Assembly: GCA_027422505.1 (NCBI GenBank) | Contig: JAPQWV010000649.1 | Location: 186,001-250,000 of the forward strand | DNA: 64,000 nt | Source: Craterostigma plantagineum | Taxonomy: Eukaryota > Streptophyta > Magnoliopsida > Lamiales > Linderniaceae | Reading direction: 5' to 3' | Shown here: positions 24,601 to 34,600 of the stretch, piece after piece | Layout of the letters: every line of letters begins with the position of its first letter | How positions within the stretch are numbered: the first letter of the stretch is position 1 | The notes under the pieces: generated by a model | The model's input: the letters and a program-made list of their open reading frames with translations, nothing else | Databases searched by the model: none | Told to the model about the DNA's origin: nothing | Translations under genes and position numbers: made by a program

Positions 24601-25014
24601 TTAGTTCCCTAAATTTCGTCGGAGGTCCTATAAGTCTCCCTTCATAATGTAACTTTCTATTTTTCAAGGGAACTCCTATTTTTTTACTGAGTTCTCTTAA
24701 TAATTATCACAAGCTAATTATTTACTTAATTTCTTTTTAACCTGCCTAATTATCGTTCCACATCATAATGTATCTGTGTTGTGCTGCTGCTTAGTTTTAA
24801 TATGGTCTTTCAAATATTTGGAGAATACAATAAACTAAAAAGCTCTCTTCTCATCACCATCGTTAAAATCCAACACCAAGTACTAAAACTAAAATAAACG
24901 ACGGCCATGCAACAGAAAAAAAAAAAGAAAAAACAATTGGAAGCTCTTATTCAAAAGCAACGACCACACGCACGCACACACATATCTATATATATATATA
25001 TATATATATATCAA
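24601..25014. other. Downstream region of the minus-strand DUF295 gene with AT microsatellite
   Basis: No gene is seen. An A-rich run near 24915 and a (TA)n run at about 24986-25010 lie just beyond the stop codon of the DUF295 gene and may be part of its 3' untranslated region. Confidence 0.5.
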
Positions 25015-26547
25015 TTAAAGAAGAGGGATAGTTGGAGTGAACCACATAGGCGCGGGCACCATCCTCTTGTAGTCCTTGGCTTCACACGGATAATAACAAG
25101 GCGAGAAAGTGCCGTTTTTGTAGCTGTAGACGCCGTTGTCGTGCCCGCCGTACTCATTGGGCACGGATAGCTTAGGCTCGTCTTGAGGCCATGAATCAGT
25201 GAAGTAAATGGAGTTGGGTTTCAACCCATCAAAATTGCCCGCCCTCAGAGCGAATGAGTGATTCTTCCCCACGAAAAAGGCCAGCCCATCGAGGGTACGG
25301 TCCATGTAGACGAGCTCCCTCTTCTTCGCGTCGAACTTGTGCACGTCAAACGCCAGAGTCTGCAGAGGGCAATTGTAGGTATATTCTTCCCAGACTTGTT
25401 CGTTTGTCATATAAACGCCGTCTATGAGTCTAACCTTATGCCTCACAACGAGAAACAGCTCGCCGTTACAACGAGGGCCGTCGGCCACCACGAGATACGT
25501 CTCGCGGTATCTGCAGAGGCGACTCTTCATGTAAAACTCCCTCTCGCCACGCCTCGGCCACGGGTAGTGATCGTATTCCTTAAGAAAGTAGTCTTTCATA
25601 GATATGGGCATATCGTCCGACAGCAAATCCAACGAGTCCCAAGCTTCGAGCCCGTCCTTGGTGAGGGCGAAGAAAAAGCCCTCGCTCGCAGAGTAGGCTA
25701 TGTCCAGGTAAGACCTCGGTGATCTCTTACGGCCAGTTTTGTCGTCCCAAGTCCAGTGAAGAGAGCTGAGGGGATGCCACATGGCCTCGGCCCCTCGTGA
25801 TGGGTGGCAATAGGCTAGCCTGGAATCCGCTCCGTAGATCATAAAGGCTACGCAGCTCTCGTCTTTCTCTGGCTCGGGAGAGGAGAGGATCACTTTTTTC
25901 ACTATGCAATCTTCTGATTCGTCGAAGTTTATTGGTGGGAGGCGTTCTCCGCCTCCTCGGAGGGTTAAGGTTTCCATGGAAGGAAGCTTCAGATGGCGGC
26001 GGGAGATGGGGTTGCAGAGGAACAGGTCGTGGGTCGAAGAATCGAAGAGGACGAGCCAACCGTGAGATGAGCCCTTGAACTCATCGACGTCGTCTTCTTT
26101 GTCGATGCTTCGATTGTGGAGTTGGAGGTGCGGGCCGTCGTCGCCATCGAAGCTTATCACTCTTTCGTCTCTAATGCTGTAGAATTTGTAAACAATTTTA
26201 GAAACTGTCGTCGTTGTACCTTCGTTGTGGCCGTCGTCCTCGAAGGATATTTCTGGAGTCAGCATCAGCCATGGCGAGACCTGCTGCTGCAGCGGTGATG
26301 ATGATGATGGGCTCTTTTTCAAAACCCTTTGCATACGACGGCGTTCAAAGCAGCAGTCGATATTCCGTAGAACTGATCGTCGTCGCGGATAGGAGGCCGC
26401 CAAGTCGTCAGAGGCCTTTCTGGGAAAGACGATAAGGGGTCGTCGGCCACAAGTCAACGAATCATGGATCACTGATGATTTGGGGAGAGGAGGAGAGTAA
26501 CGGCCGATGAGGAAGATGGAAGAAGCAGCTGCCATGGACGACGCCAT
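25015..26547 (-). CDS. DUF295 (KIB1-4 beta-propeller) protein, organellar type, 510 residues
   Basis: A single-exon gene from ATG at 26547 to the stop at 25015. The first roughly 90 residues are rich in Ser, Arg and Pro with few acidic residues (MASSMAAASSIFLIGR...), fitting an organelle transit peptide. The rest matches the DUF295 domain: SPWLMLTPEI at the domain start, SSHGWLVLFD, DLFLCNPISRRHLKLPS, VHKFDAKKRELVYMD and the closing FVGKNHSFALRA. There is no F-box at the N-terminus. That fits the organellar subgroup (DOA/DOB in Arabidopsis) rather than the F-box/DUF295 subgroup. The molecular function of this group is not established. It is divergent from a paralogue starting at 26864. Confidence 0.88.
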   Translation of the reverse strand: MASSMAAASSIFLIGRYSPPLPKSSVIHDSLTCGRRPLIVFPRKASDDLAASYPRRRSVLRNIDCCFERRRMQRVLKKSPSSSSPLQQQVSPWLMLTPEISFEDDGHNEGTTTTVSKIVYKFYSIRDERVISFDGDDGPHLQLHNRSIDKEDDVDEFKGSSHGWLVLFDSSTHDLFLCNPISRRHLKLPSMETLTLRGGGERLPPINFDESEDCIVKKVILSSPEPEKDESCVAFMIYGADSRLAYCHPSRGAEAMWHPLSSLHWTWDDKTGRKRSPRSYLDIAYSASEGFFFALTKDGLEAWDSLDLLSDDMPISMKDYFLKEYDHYPWPRRGEREFYMKSRLCRYRETYLVVADGPRCNGELFLVVRHKVRLIDGVYMTNEQVWEEYTYNCPLQTLAFDVHKFDAKKRELVYMDRTLDGLAFFVGKNHSFALRAGNFDGLKPNSIYFTDSWPQDEPKLSVPNEYGGHDNGVYSYKNGTFSPCYYPCEAKDYKRMVPAPMWFTPTIPLL

Positions 26548-26863
26548 ACCTGCTAGCTCGATGTGCTAGCTAGCTAGGGTTTTAAATATACTGTTTTCAT
26601 TTTTTTTGGCAAGTAAATAACTGGAATTACTGCGGGGATTTTTGTAATTATTTAATTCGGAGATTCGGTCAAGGAAATCAATATAATAATCTGCCGAGAT
26701 TTTTGTTACTATTTTTCATTTATATCCTATAATAAATGGTGATAAAAAAAAAGAAGGGACCGTTTTCTCTTCTTCACTGCTCGATAAATAGCCTACGTAT
26801 AGCCCTAGCTAGCTAAGTAGAATCTCGTCTGTCGTCTAAACTCAAATATATTAAATAATAATC
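26548..26863. promoter_or_regulatory. Shared bidirectional promoter of two DUF295 genes
   Basis: Only 316 bp separate the two start codons. A TATA-like cagtatatttaaaac reads toward the minus-strand gene (about 26580-26594). A TATA-like cgataaatagcc reads toward the plus-strand gene (about 26783). Both genes must place their core promoters and leaders here, so co-regulation is plausible but not shown. Confidence 0.6.
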
Positions 26864-28306
26864 ATGGCAAGTTTTCTTTATTCGATGTCGTCGGCGGCAG
26901 TACATCGCCGTCAGGAATACGACCACGTGCTGTCTCTTTCTTCACCGCATATCAACAAAACGACGATGATCATGAAACCCTCGACGGTGGGATTTCCGAT
27001 GGGGAGACGACAACTGTCGGTCAGATCTTCCTCGACGACGACGACGAAATCGTCTGATCCGACGCTAGCACTAGCGAAGAAGAAAGCTGATGACGACGAT
27101 GATGCTTGTAATAATTCCTCAACAAAATCTGCTGCTAGTCGTCGTCTTCCATGGCTGATGCTTACTCCAGAGATTAAATTATCATACGGCGACCCAGTTT
27201 TCAAATTCTACTCCTTGGCAGACGAAAAAGTTATAACCATCGATAGGAAAAACTTGAAACGCCAGCTAGGGTTTTCGGAATCCCAAGATGGTGACGTCTA
27301 CTTGGAGTGCGTGGGCTCTTCTCATGGGTGGCTCGCTATCATCAACGCCTGTGGCTCCGACTTGTTCCTCTACAATCCCCTCTCTAATCGCCACCTCAAG
27401 CTCCCAACTCTCACCACCAAATTAGAGCCCCTTAAAGAGGACGACCTGAGATGGTCGAGCACCTGCATTAGAAAGGTAATCATTTCCAGCCCCAATCCCG
27501 AGGAAGACGTCGATTGCCGCGCTCTGATGATCTACGGCGACTGCAAAAACCTGGCATTCTGCCGTACATGTCCAGACAGCAGCAACAATGAATGGATAGG
27601 GACACACTACAGTTACGATGACATCGTGTGTGGAGATGAGGATAAGATGCTCTTCTTCGGCGTTAACGACACAAAGTATGAGGGAGAATTGCATTGGCCT
27701 TACCCCGAGTTCGAGGGCTGGGATCTCAAAGACCTTTGCCGCCCCAAGTTAATCACTTTGGAAGACCGTCTTTCAAAGGAATTCGGGAAGACTTTCCCTT
27801 GGAAGAGGTACGATTCCAAGGGACCGTTGATGTATCGACAGGCAAACTTCCTCGTGGCTGCTCCTAATAATAATACCGAGCAGAAGAATCATCATCGAAA
27901 GTTCCAACTGTACTACGTTTGCCTTCAAGAAGGCCGCGATTGGGACAAGTGGGATCTCACTGGTGAGATGGATTTTTGTTTTCACGTTCACAAGTTTGAC
28001 TTTGAAGAGGGAAAGTTGGTTTACATGGATCGTTCCTTGGATGGATTGGTATTCTTCGTCGGTTTGAACCATTCGTTTGCTTTGCCTGCTGCTGGTGAGT
28101 ATGGATCGCTCGTAAAGCCCAATTCGATTTACTTTACTCACCCCGAAGAGGATTACGTCGGCTATGAACCGCCCTTGGGAAGGCAGCATATAAAGATATA
28201 CGACTACGAAGAAGCTACTTTCTCGCCTCTCTATTACGTGGGTAATAATGGCTCTAGATTTGCTAAACCTCTGCCGATGTGGTACACTCCCATGGTCGTC
28301 GTCTAA
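26864..28306 (+). CDS. DUF295 (KIB1-4 beta-propeller) protein, organellar type, 480 residues
   Basis: A single-exon gene with ATG at 26864 and TAA at 28304. It is a diverged paralogue of the gene at 25015-26547: LPWLMLTPEIKL, SSHGWLAIINACGSDLFLYN, NRHLKLP, VHKFDFEEGKLVYMD and FVGLNHSFALPA occur in the same order and spacing. The first roughly 95 residues are Ser/Arg/Lys-rich and resemble a transit peptide; no F-box is visible. The head-to-head arrangement indicates an inverted duplication. Function is unknown beyond the domain name. Both copies are full length with no internal stops, which suggests selection to keep them. Confidence 0.88.
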   Translation: MASFLYSMSSAAVHRRQEYDHVLSLSSPHINKTTMIMKPSTVGFPMGRRQLSVRSSSTTTTKSSDPTLALAKKKADDDDDACNNSSTKSAASRRLPWLMLTPEIKLSYGDPVFKFYSLADEKVITIDRKNLKRQLGFSESQDGDVYLECVGSSHGWLAIINACGSDLFLYNPLSNRHLKLPTLTTKLEPLKEDDLRWSSTCIRKVIISSPNPEEDVDCRALMIYGDCKNLAFCRTCPDSSNNEWIGTHYSYDDIVCGDEDKMLFFGVNDTKYEGELHWPYPEFEGWDLKDLCRPKLITLEDRLSKEFGKTFPWKRYDSKGPLMYRQANFLVAAPNNNTEQKNHHRKFQLYYVCLQEGRDWDKWDLTGEMDFCFHVHKFDFEEGKLVYMDRSLDGLVFFVGLNHSFALPAAGEYGSLVKPNSIYFTHPEEDYVGYEPPLGRQHIKIYDYEEATFSPLYYVGNNGSRFAKPLPMWYTPMVVV

Positions 28307-28684
28307 TTCTTTGCTGGTTTGGTCTTCGTGACATAAAAAAACATTTGTGTTTCCTACTTACTGTTTTACTTTTTGCCTTTTTTTCACTTGGTAAGTCGAT
28401 GGCAATATTTTTGATTGCTTGCTCTGCTGCCATCATCCTTCGCCGTACTCATTCTTATCGTTTTCACTGCAATAATTGTTTGTCATGCTCGTAAGATTGA
28501 AATACTTGCATGGATCAAGTAAATTTGGACTTCAGTTTTCTTACAAAAAATTAGATTCTTACTACAATCACGAATGTTTCGAACAAAGAATGGACCAAAA
28601 ATCCGAATCTGCTCAAATCACACTGCCATGGGTTGTGATGCTCTCCCTCCCTCCCTCCCCTCTCTCCGTATATAATATATATCT
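28307..28684. other. Convergent spacer between DUF295 and SUN genes
   Basis: Contains the probable 3' untranslated regions of the plus-strand DUF295 gene and the minus-strand SUN gene, plus a short CT run (ccctccctccc, about 28645-28660). No separate gene was seen. Confidence 0.5.
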
Positions 28685-31600
28685 CTATCCAACGAGTATT
28701 GGAATGAGCATTGTCAAGGTACAAAAGACGAGGATTGAAATCCATCCCTTACTACTCGATGAAGCATTTCCAAATTCGGGGGTGCGAAAGAATCTTAGGA
28801 TCTTGTTTAGGACGAACATGCAAATGGCGAAGCAACCGAAGCTAATCAGAGCGATCTCTTTGTTTTCCAGCTGGAGTTGATCCTGCAAAACCTTCTCTAC
28901 TTCTAATCTGCAGACAAGTTCATAGCCCAATACACCGAAAAAAAGAAAAAAGAAAGGAAGGAGTGTGAAGAAGTGAGGAGACTGTTACAGGACTTTAGCT
29001 TCATTACAGACCACATCAACGCCTTTTGTGTGGAGATTGAATTAGTTTTTGGGGCTGTAGTTCTTTCGACCTGGTAGCTTTTTGGGTGTTTAACTAGTTT
29101 TGTGTGGTCGTGCTTGTTCATTGCCCTCGAATGCTACTAATTCATCGATAGGGCTCTTTCTTTTCTAAGCCTCTTCCGTTATTTTATCAGTTTCGATGAG
29201 TATAAAGTTTGGGGCGAGGTGTTTGAAAAGAAAATCTGTGAAGTACAAAAGCCTCATTGAAGAGATGGAGCTGCCTATCTCACACGCTAGCAAACTCGAG
29301 GCTTGTGAAATTGAGGACACAGTTGGACTTGGGTTGATAGTTGGGACAATGAAAAAGCATTAAAAAAAATGGCGTCGCTTCTCAGCATTTGAAGCCTTGC
29401 ATCAAGAAAAGTTAGTCACAACTGTTTTACCTAATCAGAAACAAAGCTGACATAGCAATTGCATATGATTTACATAGACAATCCAAGGTAGTTCACGAGA
29501 GGATGTAACTGATTGCACTTTACTCCTATGCTGCTTAAAAGATGCACTTATGTATGATCCAATTGGGGATAAATCACATTTTGTAAGATTTTGGTGTAGA
29601 AATTAAAGTTGATTTCTAACTGTCGAGTGTTGGCAAAAGTTCGGTGCGTATCTAATATACACTATCAATGTGTTTAAATAGAACGACAAGTAAAGGGACA
29701 AGTTGAGATTCAATATATTTGATCAATCAGATGCTGCGATGAATTTATTGAATACAATCCTCAGCATCCAAAACTGTGACATCATATGATGAGGGAGTAC
29801 AACGGATATTGGATATATATGTTCGTTCCATAAAATTTATAGAGGCGACAGCAGTCTTCTTAACCTTAAACCCTCTCAGAGCGACGCAAGAAACTCATCT
29901 TACCGTTATTTTCTTCGATTTCTTCCTAGCTTTCACTTCTTTCTCTAAGCTCTTGATCCTCTGATTAACAACTGCCGAGGAAGGTATTCTTTGAGTCGTA
30001 GGTTTCAAGGATTCGTCAGCAGTTGGAGGAGGTGATTGTTAGTTTTTTTATGAAGCAACCGAGATCTTTTAAAAGAGAGATGAAGAAGGAACTGATGATT
30101 TATTCAATATAAAAACCATAGTCGTACCACTAATACTTAAACTATATATAGGAGAGAATACTTAGACTAATTCAAATACTTAGAATAATTCAAATATTAA
30201 GCCACTAAAAATAATCATAAATAAGTGGCCCTAATTTAGGAGAATAAGTCCTAAAACACTTTCCTAACACTCCTCCTTGTTTTAGGATATGCGAGCTTGA
30301 ACTTTGTTTTCGAAACTCGAACTTAGTAGTCGAACGAAGTTTAGCGCTCTCGCCAAAATTTGAATAAGCTTCAGAGTTTGTCATTTCTTGACGGCGATGT
30401 TGCTGCATTTTTCCAATGCGTTCCACCGCAGCATTTCTTGCATCGTAACATTTTTCCATGTGATTCTTGACGAGATCTTTCATAGTCGACTCATACAAGT
30501 TTTGCTTGAAGACTGGTTTTCCATTCATCAACGTGCCGTTGAGCTTGTCAACATCTTGTTGAGCCAATTTCTCACTAACATATTTTATAACCCCAAGATC
30601 AAGCGTCTGCTCAGAAGAATATTTTTCTTCTTTGCATGAGATAATACTTTCTTTTACGTCTTTTGCGGGTAAAGTGATTTGCTCCTCCTCCAATAGATTT
30701 AGAACGAAGCTTCTTCCCTTCATTTTTACTTTAAATATATCCCGACTACTTGCATCTTTAATCATACAGTAGCAGTCTTCAAAGAGAACTTTGAAGCCTT
30801 TTCCATTAGCTGCCCGATGCTTAATAGATTCTGAGCAATATCAGGAACATAAAGAACATTAGAGATTAACTTTGTACCTGAACTTGTTGAGATTGCAACA
30901 GTTCCTTTTCCTTGAACGGATATATACTTGCCATCTCCAACTCGAACTTTTGAATTGACTTCGCTAGTCAGATCCTTGAAGAACTCCTTATTATACGTCA
31001 TATGATAGTACATCCACTGTCGATGAGCCAATCCTTGCATGACTCGACACTAGAAACGCGTGTAGCCACGAAAAGATGATCCTCCTCCTCTTGATCAACT
31101 GGTTGAGAATCAACGGGTTTCGCCACTTCGTGTTGCTGCTGATTTGTTTCTACAGATCACATGCTCGTGTCCTTTTTGATGGCATATAGTGCACTCGGCG
31201 TCGGGCCTTCTCCAACATCTATACCGTGGATGACCTATTTTTCCGCAATGTTCGCAAGGTGGATACGATTTTTTCTGATTTTCGTGCCTCCTTTGGACGT
31301 TCTTGCGTTCTGTCACAAGAACGTCGCCTTCGTAATTCTTCTTCTTCCAGTTAGCTTTCGACGTTGATTGCGCCTTCGCTGCCAACACTCCTTCGATTTG
31401 TGTGTTTTCTCTCATCATTCTCCGTTGCTCTTGTGCTTGCATGGCACTAAGTAACTCGGCCAAAGAGATCTTCGACAAGTCCTTGGTATTTTCCAAGGCA
31501 GTGATGGTTGCTTCGTACCTGTCTGGTACTGTAACGAGAATTTTTTCGACGATCCTCGAATCAGTGAACTCAGATCCAAGAAGTCTCACCTTATTTGCAA

Positions 31601-34600
31601 TCGACAACAGCTTGTCTGAATATTCCTTGATCGTATCCGAATCCTCCATTCTTTGAAGTTCAAATTCTCTGATAAGATTCAAGATTTTAATGCCTTTGAT
31701 TCTTTCATCTCCTTCGTACTCCTTCTTCATATAGTCCCATATCGCTTTCGCTGATTTTAAAGACATTATCCGAGTGAAAATTGTAGGAGAAACTGCAGCA
31801 AACAAACATGCCTTCGCCTTTGCTTTTCGTGTCTTCTTCTCTTTGTGTGCTTTCAGTTGTGCCATCGTGGGATCGTTAGGAAGTTCAGAATTTCATAATC
31901 TTCTTCCACTGCTTCCCAGAGATCTAAAGCCTCCAAATATGTCTCCATATGTACCGCCCAGTGCTGGTAGTTTTCGCCATCGAACACCGCCGGGGCAATC
32001 GTCGAGAAATTTGTTTCGGCTTCCATGATCTTCACAGGTCCCTTAAGATGAACGCTCTGATACCAATTGTTAGTTTTTTTATGAAGCAACCGAGATCTTT
32101 TAAAAGAGAGATGAAGAAGGAACTGATGATTTATTCAATATAAAAACCATAATCGTACCACTAATACTTAAACTATATATAGGAGAGAATACTTAGACTA
32201 ATTCAAATACTTAGACTAATTCAAATATTAAGCCACTAAAAATAATCATAATAAGTGGCCCTAATTTAGGAGAATAAGTCCTAAAACACTTTCCTAACAG
32301 TGATTAAGCCTGTTGTTTTTTGTTGCTGTTGTTGGAGTTTCTGAGCAAGCGCATACTTCTTTAGCGTTGCGAAAAATGGAAGACCCGGTTTTTGATTAGC
32401 TGAAGGTGGTGCCACTGGTATGATTGGTATGCCTAAGGTTTTCTTCACCTTAGGGTTCTTCATCACTGACATCAATCAAAGAAAGACGAAACACAAGTAA
32501 ATGAGTGTTTGTCATCAGTTAGTGTTGAGAAACATAGGCGTTGAGGCAATGGCTCACCTAGACCATACGCGAGTGAGAACATGTTTGAGGTGATCCAGTA
32601 ACAGAATATGGCCTGTAAGAGAAATAACACTCAGAGTTTAACTGCCTACAAAATAAAATATCACATAAGTTCAATACATAAACACAGAATCATTTATCCA
32701 AACCTTGGGAAAACTTGCAGTGAGAGGGACAGTTAGTAAAGCGAAACCCCTCGAAACATTCTTGATTGTGCCGGGGGAAGGATTACCCTACAATCCTTCT
32801 TGGCCATTCAGCTAAAATCGAGTAAGTTAAAGATTGGTTAATCGAAATGGGAAAACGACATCTAAGACTACAATATACTAGCATCTCAGTCGACTGATAA
32901 AACATAGAACCAAAAACAAACTGCTGATAGTTTCTATCACTTGAATTAACCGAATGGTGAGTGGAATTATCCTATAATGAGCGCTAAGAAGAACACTTTC
33001 ATAGAAGGTAAGGTGGCTGACCTCCACTGTAACCCAAAATGTCAATGCTGCCAGAACAGGAAAAATATACATAGTATCTGGCTGGAGTGGTGAGATCAGT
33101 AAACCAGAAAGCTCCACCTTCTTTAAAAGACGGGACTTTCTCAACCATGTTCCTAATCTGTCTATAAAGACGACGAAATACAACAGAATGGTGAAAATGA
33201 CAGGCAATGAGAGAGAACAACAAATGGTGAAGTAGTAAGCTATGAGAGAGTATTCATATAGCAAAGAAGAAGCTGGAAAAGACAGGGCCTGTTATTAAAA
33301 TTCCCTTCAAAGGTGTGAAGGGAGTAACACCATATCTGCAACATCATGATGTAACCACGCCTCTCATATAACTCTTCTTTAATTGAAAGATAATAAGTTG
33401 AACAGAAGCATATAAAAAAAAAAACTTCCATTAAATAACATTTCCTTAATAATTTCGACGAACTACAGCCGTAAACAAGATCGACAACAGAATAAACAGT
33501 TACATACTCTTTGAATAGTTGTTTCATCTGTGCTTGACCTTCAGCAACAGCAGCAGGACTCATGTCCTGTGTGAAACATTATGTTACTCCTCCCAATAAA
33601 AAGTCTTGTAGGTAAAACACAACCATTCAGTTCATGGTACCAGCAATCCGTAACCTTTATCTTAACAATGAGCTCATAGACAAAAAAAATCATACCCTAT
33701 TGCTCATATCTTCCTTAATACCCTCCATCTTTGGCCTCAAAAGCTGCAGAAAATATTGAAAATTGCCTAACCTAATACTCCATTTCATTCAGTCACTGCA
33801 TTTCAGTGATAAGGCTAGTTAATGTACTCTCGTGATTATATAAACATACAAACATCAGACAGCACAAAAATGACAAAATTGAGCAAGTAATTTGAAGTGA
33901 AAAGTTTTCTTAACTAGTTAGAAAAAATGGTTTTGATGTTGAGCTTTCCGATACGAAAAGTTGATAAACACTCAAATCCAACTGGGAATGAGAACTAAAA
34001 TGTGGAAGGCAATAACTTACAGTAAATTTACTAGTTGCTTTAGAAGGCAATGGTATAATGCAGATAGTAGTTGCTTTCTATAGTATGTGGCTTATACGAA
34101 CCTCAGTAAGTTGTTGTGATTAACTAAGAGATCCATCTTTGACGATGCAATGGCTCTGTACGACTTGAGTTCAGAAATCCCTTTTTCCTGGTAGAGACAA
34201 AGGTCGATGCAAATCAAGAATTTATACGTAGTCAGAAAACGGAAACAAAGAAAAAGCAGTTTATACAAACCATTAGTTCCTTCCATTCCAAGATATTATC
34301 CATTTCGAGTTTCCTCTTCTCCAAAAGATCAGAAAACTAGGATAATTCTTTCTCAAGGTCTGGCAAAGAATCTCCTTGTCTCTTATTAAGTTTTTTGATG
34401 TACTCCTCCAACACAGATAAATTCAGCTCGAGTGATTTGATCTTTTGTAAAACTACTTTCAGGGCAGCCTCGGCATGCACCCTACTACTAGGTTGCTTTC
34501 TGGGTTTTGACTCTAGCTCCTTAATACTACTCTTAGGCACGGACCACTGAGAAGAATCAGAAATTTGCTTTTGCGTCTCCTCACTCACACCACCAACCTC

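Larger units (their letters stand above)
30037..32299 (-). mobile_element. Small Copia-type LTR element with gag-protease only, 2263 bp
   Basis: LTRs of 233 and 232 bp (30037-30269 and 32068-32299) begin TGTTAG and end CTAACA, and are flanked by a perfect 5-bp target duplication gtgat (30032-30036 and 32300-32304). In minus orientation the primer-binding site (complement of ctctgatacca, 32055-32065) adjoins the right LTR and the purine tract AAGGAGGAG adjoins the left LTR. The LTRs differ at only about three positions, so the insertion is young. It interrupts the last OXA1 exon. No integrase core, RT or RNase H is present, so it depended on another element for mobility. Confidence 0.9.
29895..33743 (-). 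pseudogene. OXA1: Truncated OXA1 (mitochondrial inner-membrane insertase) copy inside the SUN intron
   Basis: Seven exon-like blocks on the minus strand match the C-terminal half of plant OXA1: 33696-33743 (LLRPKMEGIKEDMSNR), 33508-33566 (DMSPAAVAEGQAQMKQLF), 33260-33335, 33022-33157 (VEKVPSFKEGGAFWFTDL), 32704-32811, 32558-32612 (AIFCYWITSNMFSLAYGL), and 32300-32465 joined to 29895-30036. The last exon is split by an LTR element and resumes in frame to a TGA stop. The mitochondrial presequence and first membrane region are absent. Lesions: the donor after 33260 reads AT instead of GT, the frame shifts near 33075, and a TAG lies near 32790. The whole fragment sits between exons 3 and 4 of the SUN gene on the same strand, so it is an insertion of copied genomic DNA (introns retained), not a retrocopy. 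Confidence 0.82.

Noticed and set aside
25258..25722. Plus-strand open frame of 154 codons
   Set aside because: It is the antisense shadow of the DUF295 gene, whose domain motifs are on the minus strand.
28476..28880. Plus-strand open frame of 134 codons
   Set aside because: Antisense to the last SUN exon and its 3' flank; composition is not protein-like outside that shadow.
32878..33264. Independent membrane protein gene of 128 codons
   Set aside because: It is a frameshifted OXA1 exon (PDTMYIFPVLAALTFWVTVE) read together with flanking intron sequence.
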